Positions 7,527-15,179 of a stretch of 22,287 nt of DNA are shown in pieces (positions within the stretch are counted from its first letter, which is position 1; each line of letters starts with the position of its first letter). The stretch is from positions 1 through 22,287 of the forward strand of contig JAGUXE010000358.1 in NCBI GenBank assembly GCA_020061995.1. The letters are read 5' to 3'. The notes beneath the pieces were generated by a model. The model did no database searches. It was not told the DNA's origin and worked only from the letters and a program-made list of their open reading frames with translations. Position numbers and translations under genes: made by a program. This DNA comes from Ignavibacteriales bacterium (GTDB taxonomy: Bacteria > Bacteroidota > Ignavibacteria > Ignavibacteriales > Ignavibacteriaceae).

Positions 7527-8009
7527 ATGGAATTCTTAGCAGCATTTCATCCAAAGGTAGTTCATTTTCCAATTGCATTGTTGTTAACATACACATTATT
7601 AGAAACGATTGGTGCCATTTTAAAGAAAGATCTTTTTTCCAATGCAGCATATATTTTATTAATACTTGGTGTTCTTGGGGCAATAGCTGCAGCACAAACA
7701 GGAGAGCAAGCAGAACACGTTTTTGAGAACTGGACAAAAGCTAGTGCTGATTTATTAGAGGAACATGAAAAGTATGCAAATTTAACTGTTTGGTTATTTT
7801 CTTTTTTATTAGTTATCAGAACAGCTTTTACAATTTTGGTACAAGTGAAGAAAAAGTATACCACTAAGGGAGATATGTTAAAATATTTGTTTGTATTAAT
7901 TGCCTTTATCGGATGTTATTTCATTTATGAAACCGGTGAGTATGGCGGTAAAATGGTATATGAACATGGCGTTGGAACCAAACCGATGATGGAAACAGTT
8001 GAGGAATAA
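7527..8009 (+). CDS. DUF2231-type integral membrane protein
   Basis: Starting at the ATG at 7527, preceded by AAAGGA, the protein is 160 residues. It opens MEFLAAFHPKVVHFPIALLL, the HPxxVHFPIAL pattern that marks the DUF2231 family of small inner-membrane proteins. Four hydrophobic segments are visible (about 10-30, 38-57, 85-106, 119-136), with a hydrophilic acidic loop (AEHVFENWTKASADLLEEHEK) between the second and third. The conserved histidines in the first helix suggest a metal or haem-related role, but that is inference; the family function is not established. The tail ends in acidic residues. It is coupled to the SRPBCC-like gene and followed 7 bases later by another membrane protein gene. 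Confidence 0.82.
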   Translation: MEFLAAFHPKVVHFPIALLLTYTLLETIGAILKKDLFSNAAYILLILGVLGAIAAAQTGEQAEHVFENWTKASADLLEEHEKYANLTVWLFSFLLVIRTAFTILVQVKKKYTTKGDMLKYLFVLIAFIGCYFIYETGEYGGKMVYEHGVGTKPMMETVEE

Positions 8010-8016
8010 TTATTAA

Positions 8017-8817
8017 TTGAAAAAGGTGCCATTTGCATTATTTCTGTTGATAATAATTGTTATAACAGTAGCAATCCAGTTTTTATTATCATTTCTTGAT
8101 TTACCCGGTTTTATAATTATTGCCGGATTCAGATTTCATGCTGCTATTATTATTCCGATAATATTTTTTCTGTTAAGAAGCAATTCTGAACCCTTGATTG
8201 ATAGTTTAAAAAATTTTTCATTAAAAGGATTAGTTTTTGGCATTTTAGTTTCTTTTTTCTCTTTGTTTTCCGTTCTAGGTTATCTTTTTTTTACACAAAA
8301 TATAAGCTATAAAGAACCTGATTTATTCTATGAACTAGGTCTCTCAAGCATAGTGGATTTTCCGATTTACTTCATTTGGAATTTTGTTGAAATCTTCGTT
8401 TTATCGACTTTAATAAACAAGTTTTTTAATGATTCCAGATTCGGGCAGATCTTGGTATTTATTTTTTTATTAATAATATTTTCCCCGGAACATTATAAAT
8501 ATCAAAAGGATGAGTTCAACTACATTTCCTCTATTGAGTTCTTTATATCGTTTGTTATTGTATCTATTGTAGTGATAAGATTTAAATCTATTTATACAAT
8601 CTCGATTATTTTGTTTTTTCTCTTCTGGTTAGGACTTTTAGTTTTTGGAACAGAATCTATAACATTGGTTAAACTATTTTTCGGGAAAAACTATACAGAA
8701 TGGAATGGATTCTTTATCGTGAATAAAATCTTTAAACCTTATACATTCTTGACTTACTTGTCAATAATTTCCCTTATATTTCTTTTTAAGCGTCAAGAAA
8801 GATTAATTCAGAGTTAA
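8017..8817 (+). CDS. Polytopic membrane protein of unknown family
   Basis: The protein is 266 residues with about eight strongly hydrophobic segments spread over the whole length, and short, mostly basic loops. I recognise no family motif. There is no glutamate-rich CPBP/abortive-infection protease signature, even though the size and topology resemble that group. The start is taken as TTG at 8017, 11 bases after GAGGA in the last codons of the DUF2231 gene; no in-frame ATG gives a better N-terminus, because the hydrophobic first helix starts right there. It lies between DUF2231 and an outer-membrane-type protein, 40 bases before the latter, and is likely part of the same transcript. Confidence 0.65.
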   Translation: MKKVPFALFLLIIIVITVAIQFLLSFLDLPGFIIIAGFRFHAAIIIPIIFFLLRSNSEPLIDSLKNFSLKGLVFGILVSFFSLFSVLGYLFFTQNISYKEPDLFYELGLSSIVDFPIYFIWNFVEIFVLSTLINKFFNDSRFGQILVFIFLLIIFSPEHYKYQKDEFNYISSIEFFISFVIVSIVVIRFKSIYTISIILFFLFWLGLLVFGTESITLVKLFFGKNYTEWNGFFIVNKIFKPYTFLTYLSIISLIFLFKRQERLIQS

Positions 8818-8857
8818 ATTTTTTTTTCGTATTTTTTACAATAAAGAAAAAATTAAA

Positions 8858-9445
8858 ATGAAAAGAATAATTCTGCTAACATTAATTTCTCTATCTTTCA
8901 GTTTTGCAGGAAATCTTCCTGCCGACAAAGCTAGAGGTATCTTCGTTGCCGTGGCAGTTGGTCCAAGAATTCCGTTTTCTGACTTTGCAAAATCTACAAA
9001 TATCGGCTATGGATTCAATCTTGAATTAGCATATACCGATAATGAATATCTTCCTGTATTTCTTTTCGGTAAGGTCGGATTTGAACAATTTTCTGCTTCG
9101 CAGGATTTTTACCAAACTAGTGATTATTCCCATTTATCACATCAATTTCTTCCATTTCAATTTGGTGTGCGTTACTATCTTCCCCCCATTTTGGAGAATA
9201 TAATTATAATTATTCCTTCAATTGAATTCGGTACAAATTTTTTAATTTATCAAAATCTTCATCAGTTCAAAATTAATAGTGGGAGAGCAAATTTTCTTGA
9301 GGATGGTTCAAAGTTTGGGTTCGCTGCCGGTGTTGGAGTATCAATGTTTTTAATTGAAGCTCTTGTTTCATATAATTATTTTAAAAGTACACAGTATTTT
9401 GTTTTAGATTTAAAAGTACGATTACCTCTTTTCGTAAGTTTGTAG
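8858..9445 (+). CDS. Predicted outer-membrane beta-barrel protein
   Basis: The protein is 195 residues with a Sec signal peptide (MKRIILLTLISLSFSFA, cleavage probably near residue 17). The mature part alternates short amphipathic strands and loops rich in aromatic residues, including FGVRYYLP, IIPSIEFGTNFLIY, KFGFAAGVGVSMFL and YFVLDLKVRLPL. This is the pattern of a small 8-stranded barrel of the OmpA/OmpW-like porin-family type. The N-terminal part of the mature protein (VAVGPRIPFSDFAKSTNIGYGFNL) is a typical first hairpin for such proteins in Bacteroidota-like genomes. No plug or peptidoglycan-binding domain is present. The role is structural or unknown. The following crotonase gene starts 8 bases downstream. 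Confidence 0.68.
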   Translation: MKRIILLTLISLSFSFAGNLPADKARGIFVAVAVGPRIPFSDFAKSTNIGYGFNLELAYTDNEYLPVFLFGKVGFEQFSASQDFYQTSDYSHLSHQFLPFQFGVRYYLPPILENIIIIIPSIEFGTNFLIYQNLHQFKINSGRANFLEDGSKFGFAAGVGVSMFLIEALVSYNYFKSTQYFVLDLKVRLPLFVSL

Positions 9446-9448
9446 GAG
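9444..9448 (+). promoter_or_regulatory. Strong ribosome binding site of the enoyl-CoA hydratase gene
   Basis: AGGAG overlaps the stop codon of the beta-barrel gene and lies five bases before the ATG at 9454. It is one of the few clear Shine-Dalgarno sites in a window where most genes lack one. Confidence 0.6.
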
Positions 9449-9453
9449 TTAAA

Positions 9454-10236
9454 ATGAATTTTGAAAATATTTTGTTTGAAGAAAAAAATGGTGTAGCTGT
9501 TGTTACAGTAAACCGTCCTCAAAAATTGAATGCGCTTAACATTAAAACAATTGAAGAGTTAAAAACTGTATTTGAAGAAATTAGCATTAGTAAAGAACTA
9601 AGGGCGGTGGTATTAACAGGAAGCGGGGAAAAAGCTTTTGTTGCAGGTGCCGACATCTCTGAATTGAATCGGCTTGCTCCGATTGAAGCTAAAGAATTTG
9701 CATTAAATGGTCAATCTGTTTTTAATAAGATTGAAAATCTAAATAAGCCAGTTATCGCTGCAGTAAATGGTTTCGCTCTTGGTGGTGGTTGTGAATTATC
9801 CTTAGCTTGTCATATTCGGTTCGCATCTGATAATGCTAAGTTTGGACAACCTGAAGTCAACTTAGGGATAATTCCGGGTTATGGCGGAACTCAACGACTC
9901 GCTCGATTAATAAATAACGGTAGAGCATTAGAATACATACTATCTGGAGATATGTTTGATACCAATGAAGCTTTTAGACTTGGTTTAGTTAGTCGTATTT
10001 TTTCGCAATCAGAATTGTTAACTAAAACAATTGAGTTTGCAGAAAAAATCGCTTCTAAACCGCATCATGCAGTCAGATTAGCACTTAAAAGTGTTCATGC
10101 AGTAAATTCAATGACCCTGAATGAAGGCTTGAATTATGAATCTGCACTATTCGCTATTGCAACAGGAACCGATGACTTTAAAGAAGGAACTTCAGCTTTT
10201 CTTGAGAAAAGAAAACCCGAATTCCATCACTCCTAA
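9454..10236 (+). CDS. Enoyl-CoA hydratase (crotonase family)
   Basis: At 260 residues this is a full-length crotonase. AFVAGADISEL (61-71) is the first oxyanion-hole block; GFALGGGCELSLACH (106-120) and FGQPEVNLGIIPGYGGTQRL (130-149) carry the two catalytic glutamates Glu114 and Glu134, spaced 20 residues apart as in classic enoyl-CoA hydratases. Having both Glu residues favours true hydration of trans-2-enoyl-CoA to 3-hydroxyacyl-CoA over isomerase or other crotonase chemistry. The C-terminal FKEGTSAFLEKRKPEF helix is also typical. Fatty-acid beta-oxidation or butanoate metabolism is the likely pathway, but no thiolase or acyl-CoA dehydrogenase is nearby. The start has an AGGAG five bases upstream. 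Confidence 0.93.
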   Translation: MNFENILFEEKNGVAVVTVNRPQKLNALNIKTIEELKTVFEEISISKELRAVVLTGSGEKAFVAGADISELNRLAPIEAKEFALNGQSVFNKIENLNKPVIAAVNGFALGGGCELSLACHIRFASDNAKFGQPEVNLGIIPGYGGTQRLARLINNGRALEYILSGDMFDTNEAFRLGLVSRIFSQSELLTKTIEFAEKIASKPHHAVRLALKSVHAVNSMTLNEGLNYESALFAIATGTDDFKEGTSAFLEKRKPEFHHS

Positions 10237-10257
10237 TTTTGAATATGTGGTTTTAGC

Positions 10258-11253
10258 GTGTTAACCAGCAAACGATTGATTTTTATTTTTTTTAGTATTG
10301 CAATACTTTTAATATTTGCGAATATCTTATTCAATAGCGAAACCTCAAGTACAGCAATTAGCAGCAGAGATGAGGTCGCTGGTTACATTATTGACAGTAT
10401 TTTCGTTTCTACTTTACATGAGTTCTCACTCTCTTCCAATAACATCAAAAAAAGAAAATCTCCATATAAAAAATTAGATTCGCTTAAATTTTCTTACACC
10501 ATAACACTTCCCTCTGATTTACCTGTCGTCTCAATTCTGTATTATCTTAAGCAAAACTTCAAGGATAATGAAATCGAGATTTTTTGTAGAGAAAAGAAAC
10601 TTAATGCAGATTCTGAAATTGAGATTAAAGCAGGAAACAATATAAAATTGTTCGCAGAATTGGTTATTAGTAAAACTGAATTTAGGGAGTTCGGAAGTTT
10701 TTCAATCTGTCTAACCGGTTTTGAAAATTTAGAATACGAGAAGAAGAAGACTTTAATTCTAAATGCTGATCCATATACTTTTATTTTATCACCTTCTCAA
10801 AAAAGTGCTGATGTCGTAAAAGAGATTTCAGCAGCTAATAAAAGATTCATACTTCTGCTAAATGACGATAGTGTAGATGATAATTTCCAATTGAAAACTA
10901 ATTTTTCTAAACAACGATTACTGATTTCAATTAAGAATATCGCAGCAAACTTTAGGAATAATTCTAATTTACTTATTGATTCCAATTCAGAATTATATAG
11001 ATCATTAAATTCTCTATACATTGAAAAGGAATTCAGGAAACGTGGTTTTAAAATAAATGCAATGAACAATTTTCATCGGCTTGATTTGATGTCAGATGAT
11101 CAGATGATGAATTCATTTTATGAAAGGATTCAGAGTCTTGGAAAAAGTGACTCGGTAGTTTTTGTTGTTAAAGGTGAACTTTATTCAAACTTACTTGAGA
11201 CTATTTCTAAATTTAAGAAGAGAGGATTTAGATATATGGCACATGAACTGTAA
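10258..11253 (+). CDS. Membrane-anchored protein resembling a degenerate polysaccharide deacetylase
   Basis: The protein is 331 residues with one N-terminal membrane helix (about 7-25) and the rest outside the cytoplasm. The start is GTG 10258; no better start is visible. Residues about 160-331 follow the layout of the 'divergent polysaccharide deacetylase' group: a strand with PYTFILSPSQKSADVVKEI, then a strand FILLLND, a long middle, and an ending SKFKKRGFRYMAHEL. Catalytic Asp/His residues of active deacetylases are not evident, so it may be a non-enzymatic relative. Residues about 30-155 have no recognised domain. It is the last gene of the + strand operon, with its stop two bases from the stop of the convergent M16 gene and no terminator between. 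The family link is a pattern match and should be treated as tentative. Confidence 0.62.
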   Translation: MLTSKRLIFIFFSIAILLIFANILFNSETSSTAISSRDEVAGYIIDSIFVSTLHEFSLSSNNIKKRKSPYKKLDSLKFSYTITLPSDLPVVSILYYLKQNFKDNEIEIFCREKKLNADSEIEIKAGNNIKLFAELVISKTEFREFGSFSICLTGFENLEYEKKKTLILNADPYTFILSPSQKSADVVKEISAANKRFILLLNDDSVDDNFQLKTNFSKQRLLISIKNIAANFRNNSNLLIDSNSELYRSLNSLYIEKEFRKRGFKINAMNNFHRLDLMSDDQMMNSFYERIQSLGKSDSVVFVVKGELYSNLLETISKFKKRGFRYMAHEL

Positions 11254-11255
11254 TG

Positions 11256-12623
11256 CTAATTTAGGATTTTCCCTTTATGGTCAACTTCCACAACTTCATA
11301 ATTCAAATTTGATTGTTCCAGCTGACGATTAATTTCCAAAATATCCCCTACTAAAACAATAATTGCGCTCTCCGTTCTGAAGAATTTTCTTGCTGCAGCT
11401 AAAATATCCCTTTTCACTACAGCTGAAACATTGTCCACAAAAGCATTTAAACTGTTATCATCAAGATTATATTTAATTTTAACGGCTAAATTAGTAGCGA
11501 TTTGAGAGTTTGTTTCAAATCTTGATGGAAATTCCCTAATGAGAGAAAGTTTTGCAAAATTTATTTCTTCATCTGTAATATCAACTTTCATCCCTTCAAT
11601 TTCTTTTTCTATTTCTTCAATTGCTTTGATTGTGGCTTCGCAATTAACCGAAGTTGAAATACAAAATTCCGATGCTTCTTTATAATATCTGAAAGTAGAA
11701 TTTATTCCGTATGTTAAACCTTTTTCTTCTCTCAGATTCAAATTTAAACGACTGGTAAATTGACCGCCGAGTATTTTATTACAAATCATTTTTGCAAAAT
11801 AATCTTCACTATTTCGTTTCTCAGAAATATGTCCATACTTTATTTCAGTTTGATTTGCCCCTTTTTTATCATAAATACAAATCTTTTTCAATCCTTGCTT
11901 CGCTGTCGATTTAGCTTCTGTTTGTAACGATTGTCTTTGAAATTTCCCGAAATGGTATTCAATTAAATCTTTAATAGTGTTTAATTCAACGTTCCCGACA
12001 ATTATAAATTCCATATTGTCCGGGGCTACATAATTATTGTAAAACTTTTGTACATCTTCCACTTCAATAGATTGAATCGAATCAACATAACCGGCACTAT
12101 ATTTTGAATAAGGATTTTCTTCTCCATGAAGAACAAATTGAAAAACATTTTCTGCTACTAAATCAGGATAATCTTTTACCTGAGGCAGCCATGATAATAT
12201 TTTATGTTTTTCCCTTTCGAAATCTGCCATCTCAAATCGAGGTTCGTAAAGAATATGTTTTGTTAAAATTAAAGTCACCTCCAAATTTTCGCTTAACGTT
12301 AACATAGAAACATAAAGAGAGTCATCATCAATTGAAACATTGATTGAAGAACCGAGTAATTCAATCTCTTCATTCAATTGCAATGAATCATAAGGACCGG
12401 CTCCCTCATCCATCAGAATAGAATTTAGATATGCTAAGCCTTCTTTACCCGGTGTATCGAACCTACTTCCGGCATCCATCATGATAGTCATTTGAACAAT
12501 TGGCAACTTTGGTTTGTTTACAAAGTGAATCTTTATACCATTCGACAATTCAAATTGATGAATTTCGGGTAAATGAAAGGTTACTTCAGAAGTTGGAATA
12601 GGAGGAATTTTTCTATCAATCAT
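11256..12623 (-). CDS. M16 peptidase, zinc-less partner subunit
   Basis: The protein is 455 residues and shows the M16 layout of two similar halves. The zinc-site position is lost: where active members read HxxEH, this one reads YLNSI (about 65-69, in GLAYLNSILMDEG). In the C-terminal half it keeps SRLNLNLREEKGLTYGI, holding the Arg298/Tyr305 pair that in M16B heterodimers binds the substrate peptide. This is the pattern of the non-catalytic subunit. Its ATG shares one base with the stop of the upstream M16 gene (TAATG), so equal expression and assembly into a heterodimer are likely. No signal peptide is seen, so the enzyme is probably cytoplasmic. The stop is two bases from the convergent + strand gene. 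Confidence 0.9.
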   Translation of the reverse strand: MIDRKIPPIPTSEVTFHLPEIHQFELSNGIKIHFVNKPKLPIVQMTIMMDAGSRFDTPGKEGLAYLNSILMDEGAGPYDSLQLNEEIELLGSSINVSIDDDSLYVSMLTLSENLEVTLILTKHILYEPRFEMADFEREKHKILSWLPQVKDYPDLVAENVFQFVLHGEENPYSKYSAGYVDSIQSIEVEDVQKFYNNYVAPDNMEFIIVGNVELNTIKDLIEYHFGKFQRQSLQTEAKSTAKQGLKKICIYDKKGANQTEIKYGHISEKRNSEDYFAKMICNKILGGQFTSRLNLNLREEKGLTYGINSTFRYYKEASEFCISTSVNCEATIKAIEEIEKEIEGMKVDITDEEINFAKLSLIREFPSRFETNSQIATNLAVKIKYNLDDNSLNAFVDNVSAVVKRDILAAARKFFRTESAIIVLVGDILEINRQLEQSNLNYEVVEVDHKGKILN

Positions 12624-13897
12624 TATAAGTTCTTATTTTTTTTGGGGATTATGTGGAGTTCAACATAAGGTTGATTTAAGTATAAACTTGCCGCGTCTTT
12701 AATCTCTTCATTTGTTATATTCTCAAAACGATTGATGTCGTAATTAAAACCATCCGGATTATTCAAATAGAAATTGTAGTGATTAAAACGATCTGCTAAT
12801 GTATTCATATTTTGCAAAGCGAAAATAAAACCTGATTTAATTCCATTAATCGAACGAATCATTTCTCTTTCTGTAACACCATTTTTGTGAACACTTTCAA
12901 GTATTTTAAATACTTTACTTTTTAAGTCATCAAGTTTAACACCCGGTTTTGCAGTCACTATGATTCCGAAGAATCCATCGTGCTTACCGCTGAATTGGAA
13001 TGAAGAAACTGATATAGCTTCTTGTGCATCAAACACAAGCTCTTTATGAAGCCTTCCGTTTTTCGAACCGGCTAATAGATCCGATAAAAATTCCGATGCC
13101 GCATCATTTTTATCAAAATACTTTTGCGATTTCCAACACAGATAAATACGCTCTAGTTGAATATCATCATCGAGAATAATTTTCTTTGTTTCTTTAAGTG
13201 ATTCACTATTATTGTTTGAAATATTTTCAATAGGAAAGGACGGTATATCGCTGAAGTGATCTTCAATTTTACCTTTTATTGATTCAAACTCAATATCACC
13301 TGCAATAACCAATGAAGCATTACCCGGTTGGTAATGCTCCTTAAAAAAATTCGAAACATCGTCTAGATTATAGTTCAAAATATCTTCCATCCAACCAATA
13401 GTCGGTGCATAATAGGGATGTTTTTCATTAAACAAATTCGAAAGAATTGTTTCCCATGCTAAACCATAAGGTTGGTTATCATACCGCTCAAGTCTTTCAT
13501 TTTTCACAACATCAATCTGATTTGACAATTTTTCTTGTGTCAAAGTATCAACAAAATAACCCATTCGGTCAGACTCAAGCCATAACGCTAAATCGACAAA
13601 ATTTGATGGGACTTTTTCATAATAATTAGTTCTATCAAAATTAGTAGAAGCGTTAGACATTCCACCTGCCTCTTGAATTAATCTGAAGTGTTCTCCTTTT
13701 GGAACATTCTTGGAACCTTGAAACATCATGTGTTCAAAAAGATGTGTGAGTCCTGTTTTTCCTTTTACTTCAGAAGCCGAACCGACTCTATACCAGATAT
13801 TAACACTAACAATCGGAAGTTCATTATCTCGATAGAGTATTACATCTAATGCATTATCTAATTTAAATTGTTCAATACTATTATGGCTGAAATTCAT
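12623..13897 (-). CDS. M16 zinc peptidase, catalytic subunit
   Basis: The protein is 424 residues. The inverted zinc motif HLFEH is at 52-56 (in GLTHLFEHMMFQG) with Glu55 as the catalytic base and His52/His56 as ligands. The third ligand is expected in VVKNERLE, Glu134, 78 residues after His56, the normal spacing. The C-terminal half ends the matching helix with GRLHKELVFDAQEA, where the LREEKGLTY-type Arg/Tyr pair is missing; the partner gene downstream supplies it. M16B enzymes degrade short unfolded peptides in a clamshell chamber. There is no signal peptide. The gene starts four bases after the stop of the frameshifted phosphodiesterase gene and is probably in the same transcript. Confidence 0.93.
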   Translation of the reverse strand: MNFSHNSIEQFKLDNALDVILYRDNELPIVSVNIWYRVGSASEVKGKTGLTHLFEHMMFQGSKNVPKGEHFRLIQEAGGMSNASTNFDRTNYYEKVPSNFVDLALWLESDRMGYFVDTLTQEKLSNQIDVVKNERLERYDNQPYGLAWETILSNLFNEKHPYYAPTIGWMEDILNYNLDDVSNFFKEHYQPGNASLVIAGDIEFESIKGKIEDHFSDIPSFPIENISNNNSESLKETKKIILDDDIQLERIYLCWKSQKYFDKNDAASEFLSDLLAGSKNGRLHKELVFDAQEAISVSSFQFSGKHDGFFGIIVTAKPGVKLDDLKSKVFKILESVHKNGVTEREMIRSINGIKSGFIFALQNMNTLADRFNHYNFYLNNPDGFNYDINRFENITNEEIKDAASLYLNQPYVELHIIPKKNKNL

Positions 13898-13901
13898 TTG
13901 A

Positions 13902-15115
13902 CTATTTTTCTTTTAATAAAAAGTTTATTCTATCAAGCTTACCATCTATATTTGATTTGGGAGTTATCTGATAGATACTACAAAGTAAGGGATAAATATC
14001 AATATTTAACAATGTACCGGTTCTATAATTATTTTTAAAACTTGGACCACGGGCAACAAAATAACCATGCATATCTAATTGGTGATTATCATATCCATGG
14101 TTCCCAAGACTAAAATACTTACCCCAATTTTTCATATCTTTTTCTGTCATTATACTCCAACCTATATCAGCGATTAAAAATATATCGCCGAATAAATGGT
14201 TTGCAGCAAAGTTAAAATGGCTTGGTATTTCATTTTTCAAGTAAACTTTGAAATTCGATTCCGATTTCTTCAGAAAGTCGAATGTACTTTTAATCTCACT
14301 TTTTCAGTATTTATAAAAACCATCGGACCATTTCCATCCACTTTATAAATATAACCGGAAAGGATTTTGTCTATTTCAATTATTCGGTCCTTACTCAATT
14401 CAGCCATTCCATGATCGGAGACCAAAATAATATTTGTGCTGTCATACATCCCTATTTTTCGGAGTTGTCCGACCAAATTACCCAATAAACTATCCAACGA
14501 AGAAATAGTATTGTTGATTTCCTTTGAATTTGGTCCGAACTTGTGACCGTCTGTATCAGTTGCATCAAAATATAAAGTTAAAAATTTAGGCCGTTTTTCA
14601 AATGGAAGTTTCAACCAATTCAGTATTCCATTAATTCTTTCCGAATATGGACGACCGTGATCATATTTTTCATAGTAAGATGGTCTTCTATAATCGAGTT
14701 CGATTTCTGAACCGGGCCAGAAATATGAAGCACATCTTATTCCCTGTCTTTCTGCTGTTTCCCAAAATGCTTCTCCCCAGTACCAATATGGATTTCTTAC
14801 TGCATTGGTATCTCCAAGTCCATATTTTTCTCCGGTTACCGGATTATTAAAAAAGTTTGCAATAATACCATGATTCTGCGGATACATTCCTGTGATAATC
14901 GAATAATGATTTGGAAATGTTTTTGACGGAAAAACAGGTTGAAGAGAAAGAGACGAAACTCCATCATTTTTTAAAAGCTCAATATTTGGTGTAATATCAC
15001 GATTTGTATAATCCCATCTAAAACCATCAAAAGAAATTAGAATCGTGTAGGGAAGGTTTTGAGCGAAAACCATAGTAGAGAATGCAACGTAGATAAATAA
15101 AAATAATTTCTTCAT
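13902..15115 (-). pseudogene. Secreted nucleotide pyrophosphatase/phosphodiesterase, split by a one-base frameshift
   Basis: Two frames together encode one alkaline-phosphatase-superfamily protein of the NPP type. The first frame (15115 to a stop at 14270-14272) has a signal peptide (MKKLFLFIYVAFSTMVFAQ) and the metal residues Asp30 (SFDGFRW), the nucleophile Thr66 (SKTFPNHYS), Asp187 and His191 (DTDGHKFGP) and Asp234/His235 (SDHGM). The second frame, open to 13902, continues the fold and contains the last metal-binding His in LGNHGYDN. The frame must shift between a TGA in the second frame just before 14304 and the stop at 14270. The A-run on the - strand at 14300-14304 is the simplest place: one extra A restores an unbroken 404-residue protein. 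It could be a true mutation, a sequencing error, or slippage. TTG at 15124 is a less likely start. Confidence 0.85.
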
Positions 15116-15129
15116 AATCCTCAATAAAT

Positions 15130-15156
15130 AAAAAAAGGGTCGTTAAAAACGACCCT
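15130..15156 (-). terminator. Rho-independent terminator behind the TonB receptor gene
   Basis: A perfect 9-base-pair stem, AGGGTCGTT paired with AACGACCCT around a three-base loop (15136-15156), is followed on the - strand by an uninterrupted T run. It lies 24 bases after the TonB receptor stop and before the phosphodiesterase gene, so it should separate the two transcripts. Confidence 0.85.
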
Positions 15157-15179
15157 AAAATAAGAATTAAATCAGCCTA

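Noticed and set aside
8017..8817. CPBP-type membrane protease.
   Set aside because: Size and helix number fit, but the paired glutamates and the later histidine motifs of the family are absent.
14270..14304. Programmed -1 ribosomal frameshifting in the phosphodiesterase gene.
   Set aside because: The A5 run does not form a full X XXY YYZ slippery heptamer in the right frame, and I see no strong downstream stimulatory hairpin. A mutation or base-calling error is simpler.
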